A stretch of DNA of 50,639 nucleotides, taken from DASSUC01 sp035649895. GTDB lineage: Bacteria; Actinomycetota; Actinomycetes; Mycobacteriales; Micromonosporaceae. How positions within the stretch are numbered: position 1 is the stretch's first letter; each line of letters starts with the position of its first letter. Positions 32,002 to 40,238 of this stretch are shown piece by piece. The stretch covers positions 1 to 50,639 of the forward strand of contig DASRIS010000022.1 of the NCBI GenBank assembly GCA_035649895.1. The letters run 5' to 3'. The notes under the pieces are model-generated. The model had not been told where the DNA came from. It was given only the letters and a program-made list of their open reading frames with translations, and did no database searches. The translations under genes were made by a program, and so were the position numbers.

Positions 32002-33603
32002 TTACGGGTTGGTCCCGGACGGGACGTACGGCCTGCCGTCTGCGCTGGGCGAGGTCACCGTGATGAAGCGGACGCCGTCGGGCGTGAGCTCAAGGATGGG
32101 GATGGGCTTGTGCTGGGGCAGGCCGTTATACAACGAGATCCAGCCGCTGGCGCCCGGGACCGCCCGGATCCCGTGGAACTGGTTCCACTGCTGCACCATC
32201 TCGCCGCGGTAGGTGCCCGGATCCTGCTGTCGCGGGTCGGTCTGCCCGGTGGCGTACTGGACTGCGGTGATCGCGGTCAGCATGGCGTCGTGTGCCATGA
32301 TCGCCCGGCCGTCGTCCTGCTGCTCGCTCGGGAACAGGCCGCGGAAGCAGTGCTCACAGCTATTGTCGATGCTGAGGCTGCCCGGCGTGAACGCGTCGCC
32401 GAGGCCCGCCTTCCAGGAGCCGGGGTGGGCCAGGCCGGTGTACCTGAGGGTGATGTTGGACCTGAGGCTGTTGACCAGCTCCTGGTCGGCCGCCTGACCG
32501 GTCAGCCGGTTGGCGAGGTGAGCCGCGCTGTCGCCGGTCACGATGTCGACGTGCAGGTCGCGGCAGGGGCGGCCGGCCATCGCCTTGACGAGTTCCTCCA
32601 GCTCGGCCCCGCGCCCGGCGTAGTAGATGACGTCGGGGCGGCGTTGGCAGATGTTGGCCATCATGGTGACGAAGGCGGAGCGGACGCCCGGCAGCTTCGT
32701 GTTGTAGGTCTCCGCCGGGATACCGCGCCCGGCGTCACCGAACTGGCCCCGGAACGCCTGCACGAGAGTCCGGGTGTACAGGTCGTCAGGGTTGGCGTCA
32801 TGCACGATCAGCGGGTTACGGGCGCGCGATCTCAGGTGGTTCGCTGCTGCCTTGGCCTCGTCGCTGTTGGTGGGCGCCACCCGCACCAGGCTCTGGACCG
32901 GTTTGCCGGTGGTGCTCATGTCGTCGGCGGTGATGACGGTGGCCACCATCGGGATCTGGTGCGCGTCCAGGCGCGCGATCGCCTGCCGCGTGGTGTCCAG
33001 GCTGTTGCCCAGACCCACGACGGCCAGCAATGGGTGCGGGCCGTCCGCCAGCCCGATGAGCTGGTCCACCACCGGCTCCCAGTGGGTGGCTCGGTTGCCG
33101 TTGTTGGCGACCAGCAGCCGGAGCAGCGGCACGTCGTCGGTGATGGTGCCGTCGTTGTTGTGGTTGTGGTGCCACTGGGCGAGGTAGGCGCCCTCCAGCT
33201 CATGGCGTAGCGAGCTGCGGCTCCCGGCGCCAGACTCCCCCACGGGGACCGATATCAGGTACGCGATGGTCACCCGCGCCCGGTCGGTCAGCTGCTCGAC
33301 CGCCCGGTTCTCCTTGGCGATCAGGTCCATGACGTTGGCCAGCTGGCTGTCGTCGGCCCAGAACGGGAACCCGCTGGCGGTCACGCCGACGCACTCACCG
33401 CCGGCACCGCGGCGCTCCACGCCGGGAGCGCACTGCCGCTGCCGGTCCGTGTCCTCCCGCCGCCGGTCCTGGACCTCGCCCCATCCCCACAGGCCACCCG
33501 CGACCAGCACCAGCACGCCGCCGAGCAGCAGGAGAGTACGAGTGCCCGGCGCCCACCAGGGCGGCTTGGGCGCCACGAGGGCGTCGGTGCGGTCACCGTT
33601 CAC
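32002..33603 (-). CDS. Membrane-anchored periplasmic-binding-fold (type I) protein, partner of STAND-like NTPase
   Basis: 533 residues. A ~22-residue cytosolic N-terminus, one TM (LLLLGGVLVLVAGGLWGWG, about 24-42), then a long extracytoplasmic part. From about 105 it reads like a two-lobed type I substrate-binding protein (branched-chain amino acid binding/receptor family): RVTIAYLISVPVG, LLRLLVANNGNRATHW, LLAVVGLGNSLDTTRQAI, IPMVATVITADDMS, LVRVAPTNSDEAKAAANHL and DVIYYAGRG. There are extra cysteines (two pairs) but no lipobox and no permease or ABC ATPase nearby, so it is not a normal transporter part. The start ATG overlaps the stop of the NTPase gene (ATGA). Inference: an outside ligand sensor linked to a cytosolic NTPase. 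No characterised system of this form is known to me. Confidence 0.75.
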   Translation of the reverse strand: MNGDRTDALVAPKPPWWAPGTRTLLLLGGVLVLVAGGLWGWGEVQDRRREDTDRQRQCAPGVERRGAGGECVGVTASGFPFWADDSQLANVMDLIAKENRAVEQLTDRARVTIAYLISVPVGESGAGSRSSLRHELEGAYLAQWHHNHNNDGTITDDVPLLRLLVANNGNRATHWEPVVDQLIGLADGPHPLLAVVGLGNSLDTTRQAIARLDAHQIPMVATVITADDMSTTGKPVQSLVRVAPTNSDEAKAAANHLRSRARNPLIVHDANPDDLYTRTLVQAFRGQFGDAGRGIPAETYNTKLPGVRSAFVTMMANICQRRPDVIYYAGRGAELEELVKAMAGRPCRDLHVDIVTGDSAAHLANRLTGQAADQELVNSLRSNITLRYTGLAHPGSWKAGLGDAFTPGSLSIDNSCEHCFRGLFPSEQQDDGRAIMAHDAMLTAITAVQYATGQTDPRQQDPGTYRGEMVQQWNQFHGIRAVPGASGWISLYNGLPQHKPIPILELTPDGVRFITVTSPSADGRPYVPSGTNP

Positions 33604-35531
33604 GGTCGGCTCCTGTCCTGGTTGCGCATGCGGTACTGGTTGGCTTCGTCGTAGATGACGTCGTCATCCTGCGAGCGGGGGGCGAGGCGGTCGAGGCTGG
33701 CGGCGATGAGGACGTCGAGGGTGCCGTTGGGGTCGCCGAGCGGGTCGTTGCTGATCCACAGCGCCGCGACGAGGCGGGCCAGGGTGTCCCTGCCGCCGGC
33801 GAGTGCGGCCGCCTGGTCGCGAGGGGCCGCGGCGGGGGTGTGGGTGACGCGGGGGGCGTGGGTGATGACCCGCAGCTCGGTCAGCCACCGCCGGGAGTTG
33901 AGCGTGCGCAGCCGCGGATCGAGGTAGGACACGGCGGCCGCCACGTCGCCGAGGGCCAGACCGTGGTAGAGCGCCGCCGGCTCGTCGTCGCGTTCGGCGA
34001 GGTAGTAGCCGCGCAGCCGGGTGTGCACGGGCTGCCAGCCGTCCGGGGCGTCGTCGGGGCGGGCGGCCAGCGCGTGCAGCAGCACCCGGCGCAGGAACGG
34101 GTGCAGCACTGGGCGGGTCGACCGGTCGGGCTGGCTCACCCACAGGTCGGTGGCGCAGAACCGGTCCAGGGCGCTGGCCCCGCTGCCCGCGACCAGCCCC
34201 AGCGCGTGGCGGCGGGAGGCGGTCGCGACATCCGTGGTCGCGGCGCACGTGGTCAGGTCCCGCCGCAGCGCGGCTGGGACGCCACGCAGCATCGTCTCCA
34301 GGACGGCGTCGGCGACCGTCCGCTCGGGACGGCCGGGGTCGGGCAGGTCCAGGACGTCGCGCAGGTCCACCGCGTGCGGGTCGACGCGCGATGCCTGCGC
34401 CGCCACCGCCCGCAGCACCAGGCGCATGCCGGCCGGGTGGCCACCGGTCAGGCGCTCGGCCAGGGCAACGGCGTCGGGCACCGCGGCGGCCCTGGGCGAG
34501 GCGCGCACCAGGATGGTCCGGTCCCGGGCGTCAGCGCCGTCCAGCCGTACCGGGTAGAGCCAGGACGCCGCGGTCCCGTCCCGGCTGCCCGCCCAGTCGG
34601 CGTAGCTGGCCTGCTGCGGGCGGCGCGGTGCCGGTTCCTGGCCGTCCCGGCGGGCGAAGCCGGGAAACCGCGTGTGGCCGGCGGCGACCACCAGCAGCGG
34701 GTCACAGCCTTCCCGGGCGTGGACGGACTGCCGGGCCGCCACGAGAGCCTCCAGGAACGCCTGCCCCACCGGCGAGTCGGCGTTGTCGAGCAGGGCCACG
34801 CAGTTGCCGGTCCGCTGCCGCGCACGGAGCCCGTCGCTGAACGCGGCGCGCAGGTCGGCCAGGAACGCCCCGCACAGCGTCTCGTCCACGTCCGCGCGCG
34901 CCCGCCCGGCGCCCTCCACCTCCCACGAGTGCAGCGCGATCAACGCGTCCAGCGGCTGGTCGAACCGCTGGCCGGTGCCCTCGCGGTACCACGAGAAGGC
35001 CTTGCCACGCAGGATCCGCAGGCTCCACGACACGGCGGTGATGCCGTCCAGGCCCAGGCCCAGGATGCTGCCGGCACCGGTCCCCCCGGCGACCTGGTCG
35101 ACCAGGAGCTTGCCCACCTCGCGCACCCGGTCGACCAGCTGCTGGTTGTTGGACAGCAGGCTCCTGAGCTCGGCACGGGCCCGGGGACGGTTATGCCGGT
35201 CGATGTTGCTACCCAGCACGACCAGCCCGAGCAGCAGCCGGGGGAACCCCAGCTCGCCAAACTGGCGCACCTTCTCGCTCAGCCCGTAGGCCAGCTGCGC
35301 GGCGACCTCGTACGGCCGGACGTCAACGGCCCCCTCCAGGTCCCGCAACGCGCACGGCCGTACCCCCGCGCACCGGCGCCTGATGTCGACCAGCACAGAT
35401 GTCTTGTCGCTGCCGTGGACGCCGGACAGTACGACTATCGGCACGTCGCGGCGCCGACAGTCCGGCGAGAGGTCCAGACAGTCACGGACCAGCTGGTCGA
35501 TAACCAGCTGGCGGCTTGGCAGCTCAACCAT
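33600..35531 (-). CDS. STAND-like P-loop NTPase, unknown system
   Basis: 643 residues from ATG 35531. P-loop GVHGSDKT (37-44) where the Gly before the Lys is Asp, Walker B CVALLDNAD (about 265), a sensor-like segment LLVVAAGHTRFPGF, and a GxP motif in LTGGHPAGMRLVL as in NB-ARC/STAND proteins, then a winged-helix-like and helical C-terminus without TPR or WD repeats. A Gly-rich hydrophobic helix (GAGSILGLGLDGITAV, ~150-165) is unexplained. First gene of a two-gene operon with the binding-fold protein, which it overlaps by four bases. A role as signalling NTPase coupled to an external sensor is inferred. The altered P-loop leaves ATP hydrolysis in doubt. Confidence 0.7.
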   Translation of the reverse strand: MVELPSRQLVIDQLVRDCLDLSPDCRRRDVPIVVLSGVHGSDKTSVLVDIRRRCAGVRPCALRDLEGAVDVRPYEVAAQLAYGLSEKVRQFGELGFPRLLLGLVVLGSNIDRHNRPRARAELRSLLSNNQQLVDRVREVGKLLVDQVAGGTGAGSILGLGLDGITAVSWSLRILRGKAFSWYREGTGQRFDQPLDALIALHSWEVEGAGRARADVDETLCGAFLADLRAAFSDGLRARQRTGNCVALLDNADSPVGQAFLEALVAARQSVHAREGCDPLLVVAAGHTRFPGFARRDGQEPAPRRPQQASYADWAGSRDGTAASWLYPVRLDGADARDRTILVRASPRAAAVPDAVALAERLTGGHPAGMRLVLRAVAAQASRVDPHAVDLRDVLDLPDPGRPERTVADAVLETMLRGVPAALRRDLTTCAATTDVATASRRHALGLVAGSGASALDRFCATDLWVSQPDRSTRPVLHPFLRRVLLHALAARPDDAPDGWQPVHTRLRGYYLAERDDEPAALYHGLALGDVAAAVSYLDPRLRTLNSRRWLTELRVITHAPRVTHTPAAAPRDQAAALAGGRDTLARLVAALWISNDPLGDPNGTLDVLIAASLDRLAPRSQDDDVIYDEANQYRMRNQDRSRP

Positions 35532-35574
35532 CGACTTCGTTTCCGTACTCGTCCGGTTTTGGGGGATGCGGCGA

Positions 35575-35604
35575 ATGCTATTTAGGACCGCGAATCAGTA
35601 GCAA
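35575..35604 (-). promoter_or_regulatory. Possible promoter of the STAND/binding-protein operon
   Basis: On the minus strand TTGCTA (35599-35604), 18 bases, TAGCAT (35575-35580). The start codon is at 35531, leaving a leader of about 36 bases. The rest of the 354-base gap between this operon and ligC (35532-35885) is comparatively AT-rich near 35570-35740 and shows no gene. Confidence 0.4.
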
Positions 35605-35885
35605 CATGGTACGGCACCATCAACGGACGAAATGCGTAGAACCGCGCCCGTCTGTTGTCGGGAAACCGACTACGCCCCGGGTGGTTGCGGCGGCGTACTA
35701 CTATCGGGTCACCCCAATTTGTGAATGCGGCACGTCCGTCAGAAATAGGCGACCCGGTAATGCCCCGCCGCGGTGGCGGAGGGCCGCCGCCCGTCCCCTG
35801 GGGCACGGGTTGGCGCCTGCGCGGCGGCCAAGTCGCCCCGGCGACCCCGTGGACATCCCCACCAGCCGGTGAGCACGATGGGCCT

Positions 35886-36953
35886 GTGGACCTACCAGTC
35901 ATGCCACCTGTCGCACCCATGCTGGCCAAGCCGGTCGGCGAGATCCCCGCCGGCCAGCTCTATGAACCCAAATGGGACGGGTTCCGGTCCATCATCTTCC
36001 GGGACGGCGCTGAGGTCGAGATCGGCAGCCGCAACGAGCGGCCGATGACCCGCTACTTCCCGGAGCTGGTGGCCGCGGTCCTGGACAGCTTCCCGTCCCG
36101 CGCGGTGATCGACGGCGAGATCGTCGTGGCTGACACCGCCCGCAACTGCCTCGACTTCGAGGCGCTCCAGCAGCGCATCCACCCCGCCGCCAGCCGGGTC
36201 AAGCTGCTCTCCGAGCAGACCCCGGCCAGCTTCATCGCCTTCGACCTGCTCGCTCTCGGCGACGCCGACCTCACCGAGGCCCCCCTGCTCACCCGTAGGC
36301 GCGAGCTGGAGCGGGTCCTCGCCGGTGCCAAGCCGCCCATCCACCTGACCCCCACCACGCAGGACCTGGCGACCGCGCGGCGGTGGTTCGAGACGTTCGA
36401 GGGAGCCGGGCTGGACGGGCTCATCGCCAAGCCGCTGGACCTGACCTACCAGCCGGACAAGCGGGTCATGAGCAAGATCAAACACGAGCGTACGGCGGAC
36501 TGCGTCGTCGCCGGCTACCGGCTGCACAAGTCCGGCCCGGACCGGATCGGCTCGCTGCTGCTCGGGCTCTACAACGACCGTGGCGTGCTCGCCTCGGTCG
36601 GCGTCGTCGGCGCGTTCCCCCTGGCCCGGCGCATGGAGCTGTTCACCGAGCTACAGCCGTTGGTGACCACGCTCGACGGCCACCCGTGGGACTGGGCAGC
36701 CCATGAGCAGGGCGAGCGCACCCCACGAAAGAACGAGACCAGCCGGTGGAACGCCGGCAAGGACCTGTCCTTCACGCCGCTGCGTCCGGAGCGGGTGGTC
36801 GAGGTGCGCTACGACTACATGGAAGGCGACCGCTTCCGGCACACCACCCAGTTCGTGCGCTGGCGGCCGGACCGGGACCCGCGCTCCTGCACCTACGAGC
36901 AGCTTGAGCGGCCCGTGCGGTTCAACCTCGCCGAGGTTCTCACGAGCGTCTGA
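35886..36953 (+). CDS. ligC: ATP-dependent DNA ligase (LigC type)
   Basis: 355 residues from GTG 35886, giving MDLPVMPPVAPMLAKPV, the N-terminus known from mycobacterial LigC. Nucleotidyltransferase domain with adenylated Lys29 in YEPKWDGFRS, motif Ia GSRNERPMTRYFP, motif III FIAFDLLALG, motif IV GLDGLIAKP and motif V MSKIKHERTADCVV; the OB-fold domain follows to the end. LigC seals DNA nicks in Ku-independent or base-excision repair and can act with stand-alone LigD-like polymerases, one of which lies upstream at 28.0 kb. CACGAT at 35874-35879, six bases before GTG, could be a weak leaderless -10. Confidence 0.94.
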   Translation: MDLPVMPPVAPMLAKPVGEIPAGQLYEPKWDGFRSIIFRDGAEVEIGSRNERPMTRYFPELVAAVLDSFPSRAVIDGEIVVADTARNCLDFEALQQRIHPAASRVKLLSEQTPASFIAFDLLALGDADLTEAPLLTRRRELERVLAGAKPPIHLTPTTQDLATARRWFETFEGAGLDGLIAKPLDLTYQPDKRVMSKIKHERTADCVVAGYRLHKSGPDRIGSLLLGLYNDRGVLASVGVVGAFPLARRMELFTELQPLVTTLDGHPWDWAAHEQGERTPRKNETSRWNAGKDLSFTPLRPERVVEVRYDYMEGDRFRHTTQFVRWRPDRDPRSCTYEQLERPVRFNLAEVLTSV

Positions 36954-37516
36954 CCTGCCCGCCGGGTGAGCCGCCGCGCCGTTGGCCCTGTGCGGGCACT
37001 GGACCACGAGCCGCCCTGCCCTGCGCCGCACCACACCCAGGCCAGCAGGGCCGGTGCGCAGGTGCGCCTGCGGATCCTGTTCACCGCTCCGCCGGAGCTG
37101 GAGCACACGACCCGGCAGCGGATCTCACTCGCCTGGCCGCCGGGCAGCTGGCCGGTCCGGACGAGGTAACCACCCGGCGGCGGGTGAGCAGCAGCGGACG
37201 CAGCGAGGTCACCGCCGAGGAGCGGGCCCACGCCGAGCGCCTGGCCCGCAGCTGACCACCTGGCCCCGTAGCTGACGCCTGGCTTCCCAGTGACCGCCTG
37301 GCTCGCAGCTGACCACCTGGCCATCCTTTGCGCCGCGTCCGGCGCCCACCGCGTAGCTCTCCGCGCAGGCTAGCCGCCCGGACCTTGGGCCGTATCACCA
37401 CACAGGCCAAAGGTCCCGTCGACGTGGTCGCTTGTTCCCTGTCACCGGACGGAGCCGCTGCCGCACCATTTTCTCAGCGAGCTCACAGCAAGTCCGAGTC
37501 GACCGAGGAGCTACCA
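36954..37516. other. 563-base gap with degenerate repeats, no convincing gene
   Basis: One plus-strand frame ending with TGA at 37253-37255 reads sensibly over its last ~45 codons (DEVTTRRRVSSSGR, then EVTAEERAHAERLARS), but it has no start or family match; it may be a gene remnant. After it comes a degenerate ~19-base repeat, about four units (37247-37324), each containing AGCTGACcacCTGGC or close to it. The last ~170 bases hold the leader of the two-TM protein gene. Confidence 0.5.
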
Positions 37517-38140
37517 ATGAAGCGCAGGACACTGGACATCCTATTCAGCATCGGAGGGCTCGGGCTTGCCTTGCTGCTGCTGGCCATCGGGATCGTCCTC
37601 ACGAGCAATGCCAACTTCGCGAAGAGCTACGTCGCCGACCAGCTCAGCCAGCAGAACATTACGTTCAAGCAGGCTGACCAGCTCACCGATGAGGAGAGGA
37701 AGTCCGCCTGCGTGGTCCGGTACGCCGGGCAGAAGCTCACCACCGGAAAGCAGGCCGAGTGCTACGCGAACGAGTTCATCGGGCTGCACCTGAAGTCGAC
37801 CGCGGATGGCGCGACCTACGCCGACCTCGGTGCTCCGCAGAGCAAGCTGCGCGCCCAGGTGGCCGAGGCCAAGAAGACCAACGACCCCACCCTGGCGAGC
37901 CTGCAGGAGCAGCTAAGTGAGGTCTCTGCCCAGCGGGAGACCGTGTTCAAGGGGGAGACCCTGCGGGGCCTGCTGCTGACCACGTACGGCTTCAGCGAGT
38001 TCGGCACCAAGGCCGCGCAGGCCGCGACGGTCTCCTACCTCGCCGCCGGGCTGCTCTTCCTGCTCGGCATCGCCGGCCTGGTCCACGCCTTCATGACGCC
38101 CAAGACCCAGGCGTTCGCCCCGCCGGACCCTTCCAACTAG
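37517..38140 (+). CDS. Two-TM membrane protein, unknown function
   Basis: 207 residues from ATG 37517 with GAGGAG six bases upstream. TM1 about 9-29 (LFSIGGLGLALLLLAIGIVL), an extracytoplasmic domain of ~135 residues containing two cysteines (KSACVVRY and QAECYANEF) that could form a disulphide, TM2 about 173-195 and a short cytosolic tail. The loop has a helical, heptad-like part (KLRAQVAEAKKTNDP to EQLSEVSAQRE). No family recognised beyond similar actinobacterial hypothetical proteins. Its last codons and TAG begin a degenerate 20-base repeat. Confidence 0.8.
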   Translation: MKRRTLDILFSIGGLGLALLLLAIGIVLTSNANFAKSYVADQLSQQNITFKQADQLTDEERKSACVVRYAGQKLTTGKQAECYANEFIGLHLKSTADGATYADLGAPQSKLRAQVAEAKKTNDPTLASLQEQLSEVSAQRETVFKGETLRGLLLTTYGFSEFGTKAAQAATVSYLAAGLLFLLGIAGLVHAFMTPKTQAFAPPDPSN

Positions 38141-38200
38141 CCGCGGACCCCGCCAGCTAGCGCCAGACCCCTCCAGCCAGAGCCATCCACCAGCAACGAG
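38121..38200. repeat. Degenerate 20-bp tandem repeat at the end of the two-TM protein gene
   Basis: The gene end GCCGGACCCTTCCAACTAG is followed by CCGCGGACCCCGCCAGCTAG (38141-38160), CGCCAGACCCCTCCAGCCAG (38161-38180) and a weaker third copy to 38200. The TAG stop is within the unit. Confidence 0.75.
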
Positions 38201-38212
38201 CCGTGTCCCTCC

Positions 38213-38236
38213 GGCCCCGGTCAGACGACCGGGGCC
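38213..38236. terminator. Bidirectional hairpin terminator
   Basis: Perfect 10-base arms GGCCCCGGTC / GACCGGGGCC around the 4-base loop AGAC, between two convergent genes (two-TM protein and DNA glycosylase). No long T-run, as is common in high-GC actinobacteria. Confidence 0.8.
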
Positions 38237-38275
38237 CCGGCCTGTCGAGATGGCCAGCTCGTGGCCGACGGGCTG

Positions 38276-39178
38276 TCAGAAGCTGGCGAACGAGCGCACC
38301 GGCATCCGCGGGCCGAACTTGGGCGGGAACATCCGGGCCGCCTCCAGCAGCGTGCACACCCGGCCCCGCTGCCCCCGGAACGGCTCCAGCAGCTCCAGCA
38401 TGCGCGCGTCGTCACCGCGCGCCTCGCCGGCCAGCGCCCAGGCCACCGTGTGCGGCAGGTGGTAGTCGCCGACGCTGACCGCGTCCGGGTCGCCGTACAC
38501 GACGCGGGTCACCTCCGCGGCGGTCCACGCGCCTATGCCCGGCAGCGCGGTCAGCCGGGCCCGCGCCTGCTGCGCGTCTGCGCTGGCCTCCAGCCGGTCG
38601 GCGACGGCGGCGGCCCGCCGCAGCGTGTCGGCCCGCCGCTGCTCGACCCCGAAGCGGTGGAACACCCAGTACGGCGTGGCGGCGACCGCCGCGGGGTCCG
38701 GCGGCAGCAGCAGGTCGGGCAGCGGCCCCGGGGCCGGTTCCCGGAAGTGGCGGACCGTCGAGGCGTACGCCCGGTACGCCTCCTTGCCGGTGACCTTCTG
38801 CTCGAAGACCGACCGGAGCAGCCGGGGGAAGACCCGGCCGGTGCTCGGCAGCCGCAGCCCGTGGTGGACCCGGGCGATGCGGGCGACCACCGGGTGCCGG
38901 CCGGCCAGCTCGGCGAAGCCGGACAGGTCGTCGCGCAGCCCGGCGACCGCGTCGGCGCGCTCCAGCACCCAGCCGGCCCCCGGCCCGTGGCCCGCTGCCT
39001 CCAGCGCCTCGCCCACCCGGGCCAGCCGCAGCGTCGCCGGACCGTCCGGGGTGCGCACCGCCCACCAGAACGCGCCGCCGGAGAAGCGGGCACAGGGGTC
39101 GTACGCGCTCATCGCGAGGGGGCGCAGCGTCGCCGACAGGTGGTACCCGCCCGCGGGCAGCGGCAGCGTGCGCGTCAC
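38276..39178 (-). CDS. DNA-3-methyladenine glycosylase II-like (AlkA-type HhH-GPD)
   Basis: 300 residues from GTG 39178, overlapping the nurA stop (GTGA). An AlkA_N-like beta domain leads into the helical HhH-GPD core: SVFEQKVTGKEAYRAY (family Q-x-(V/I) segment), hairpin LTALPGIGAWTAAEVTRVVYG and the catalytic Asp near residue 237 in VSVGDYHLPH. It should excise alkylated or deaminated bases as the first step of base excision repair. It is the last gene of the herA-sbcD-sbcC-nurA operon, an unusual association that ties base repair to the resection machinery, or is only shared damage regulation. Confidence 0.9.
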   Translation of the reverse strand: MTRTLPLPAGGYHLSATLRPLAMSAYDPCARFSGGAFWWAVRTPDGPATLRLARVGEALEAAGHGPGAGWVLERADAVAGLRDDLSGFAELAGRHPVVARIARVHHGLRLPSTGRVFPRLLRSVFEQKVTGKEAYRAYASTVRHFREPAPGPLPDLLLPPDPAAVAATPYWVFHRFGVEQRRADTLRRAAAVADRLEASADAQQARARLTALPGIGAWTAAEVTRVVYGDPDAVSVGDYHLPHTVAWALAGEARGDDARMLELLEPFRGQRGRVCTLLEAARMFPPKFGPRMPVRSFASF

Positions 39179-40236
39179 CCGCCCACTGTCGCAGACGCGC
39201 CGGCCCGCGCCGAAGCCACGGCGCTGGCATCGCCTGCCCCGGCCCGCAACCAAGCCCCGCCACCCGCGGCGCCCGTGGCGGCCCCGACCAGTGTGCGGTG
39301 CAGCAGCCGGGCGTCGCCGAGCAGGCCCCGCAGGCGCCGCTCCAGCCCGGCGATGGGCACCAGGTTCTGCGGCGCCCGCGGGTCCTTGTAGGACGACGAG
39401 GCGAACCGGGGGAGGGTGACCACCGACAGGTCGGCCAGCTCGACCGCCTGCTGCGGGGCCAGCTCCGGCGAGCACTCGACCCGCGCGATGCCGGCCCAGG
39501 GCGCGCCGCGCGGCCCCGGCAGCCGCAGGTACCACGAGTAGCCGCCCCAGGCCGTACCGACCTGGAACACCGGGCAGCGCTGGCCGGGCGCGAGCGAGGT
39601 CACCACGGCGGCCAGCGACCCGGGCAGGTATCGGCCCTGCTGGGTCTTGACGTAGCCGACGGTGTGCGCCAGCTGCCGGCGCCGGCGCAGCGGCCCGTCG
39701 ACCACGAGCAGGTCGGCGTCTGCCGCGCTGGACTGCCGGGCCTCCACCGACACCGCCACCTCCAGCTCGGTCAGCGGGCCCTGCACCGTGGCGCCGAGCC
39801 GGGCCACGTCGGTGGCGCCGACCCGGTGCACCCGGTAGCGGACCGAACCGGCGACCAGGTCGGGCGCCTGCGGGCTCGCGGTGAAGAGCCCCCGGTCCAG
39901 CCGCCGTACCACCAGCTCCGCCGCACCGCGGCGCAGGTCGCAACGGACCACCCCGGCCGCGTACGAGGCGGCCAGAGCCGGGTACGACTCGCCGCCCTCC
40001 TCGTCGGTCCACAGTCCCGCGTCGATCCGGCGTACGCCGTCGACGAGCAGGACCACGTCCGGCGGGCGTACCCCGGGCGGGGCGTCCAGCGGCCGCCAGT
40101 GCGCCGGCGCCAGCTCCACGCCCGGGTCCACCTGGGCGCTGCTCTCCACGGTCGGCCCGGCCTCGCCGGGCTCCACCCCACCGCCCTCGGCCGACGTGCC
40201 GTACCCGGGGTACCAGGCGTCAACGTGGTATCGCAT
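39175..40236 (-). CDS. nurA: NurA-domain nuclease
   Basis: 353 residues from ATG 40236, two bases after the sbcC stop. NurA pattern: VVLLVDGVRRIDAG with Asp66 as the probable first metal ligand, SYAAGVVRCDL, LLVVDGPLRRRRQLAHTVGYVK with the second Asp region, KTQQGRYLPGSL, and the end block FASSSYKDPRAPQNLVPIAGLE. In archaea NurA is a 5'-3' nuclease that forms a channel with the HerA hexamer and resects breaks opened by Mre11-Rad50. All four partners lie in this operon. The C-terminal ~30 residues are Ala/Gly-rich and not conserved. Known bacterial homologues exist in some phyla; the assignment is by motif memory. Confidence 0.85.
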   Translation of the reverse strand: MRYHVDAWYPGYGTSAEGGGVEPGEAGPTVESSAQVDPGVELAPAHWRPLDAPPGVRPPDVVLLVDGVRRIDAGLWTDEEGGESYPALAASYAAGVVRCDLRRGAAELVVRRLDRGLFTASPQAPDLVAGSVRYRVHRVGATDVARLGATVQGPLTELEVAVSVEARQSSAADADLLVVDGPLRRRRQLAHTVGYVKTQQGRYLPGSLAAVVTSLAPGQRCPVFQVGTAWGGYSWYLRLPGPRGAPWAGIARVECSPELAPQQAVELADLSVVTLPRFASSSYKDPRAPQNLVPIAGLERRLRGLLGDARLLHRTLVGAATGAAGGGAWLRAGAGDASAVASARAGASATVGG

Positions 40237-40238
40237 AG

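Noticed and set aside
36966..37275. Protein-coding gene in the gap after ligC
   Set aside because: Several overlapping open frames, none with a start signal or family motif; only the last ~45 codons of one frame look plausible, so it is noted as a possible remnant.
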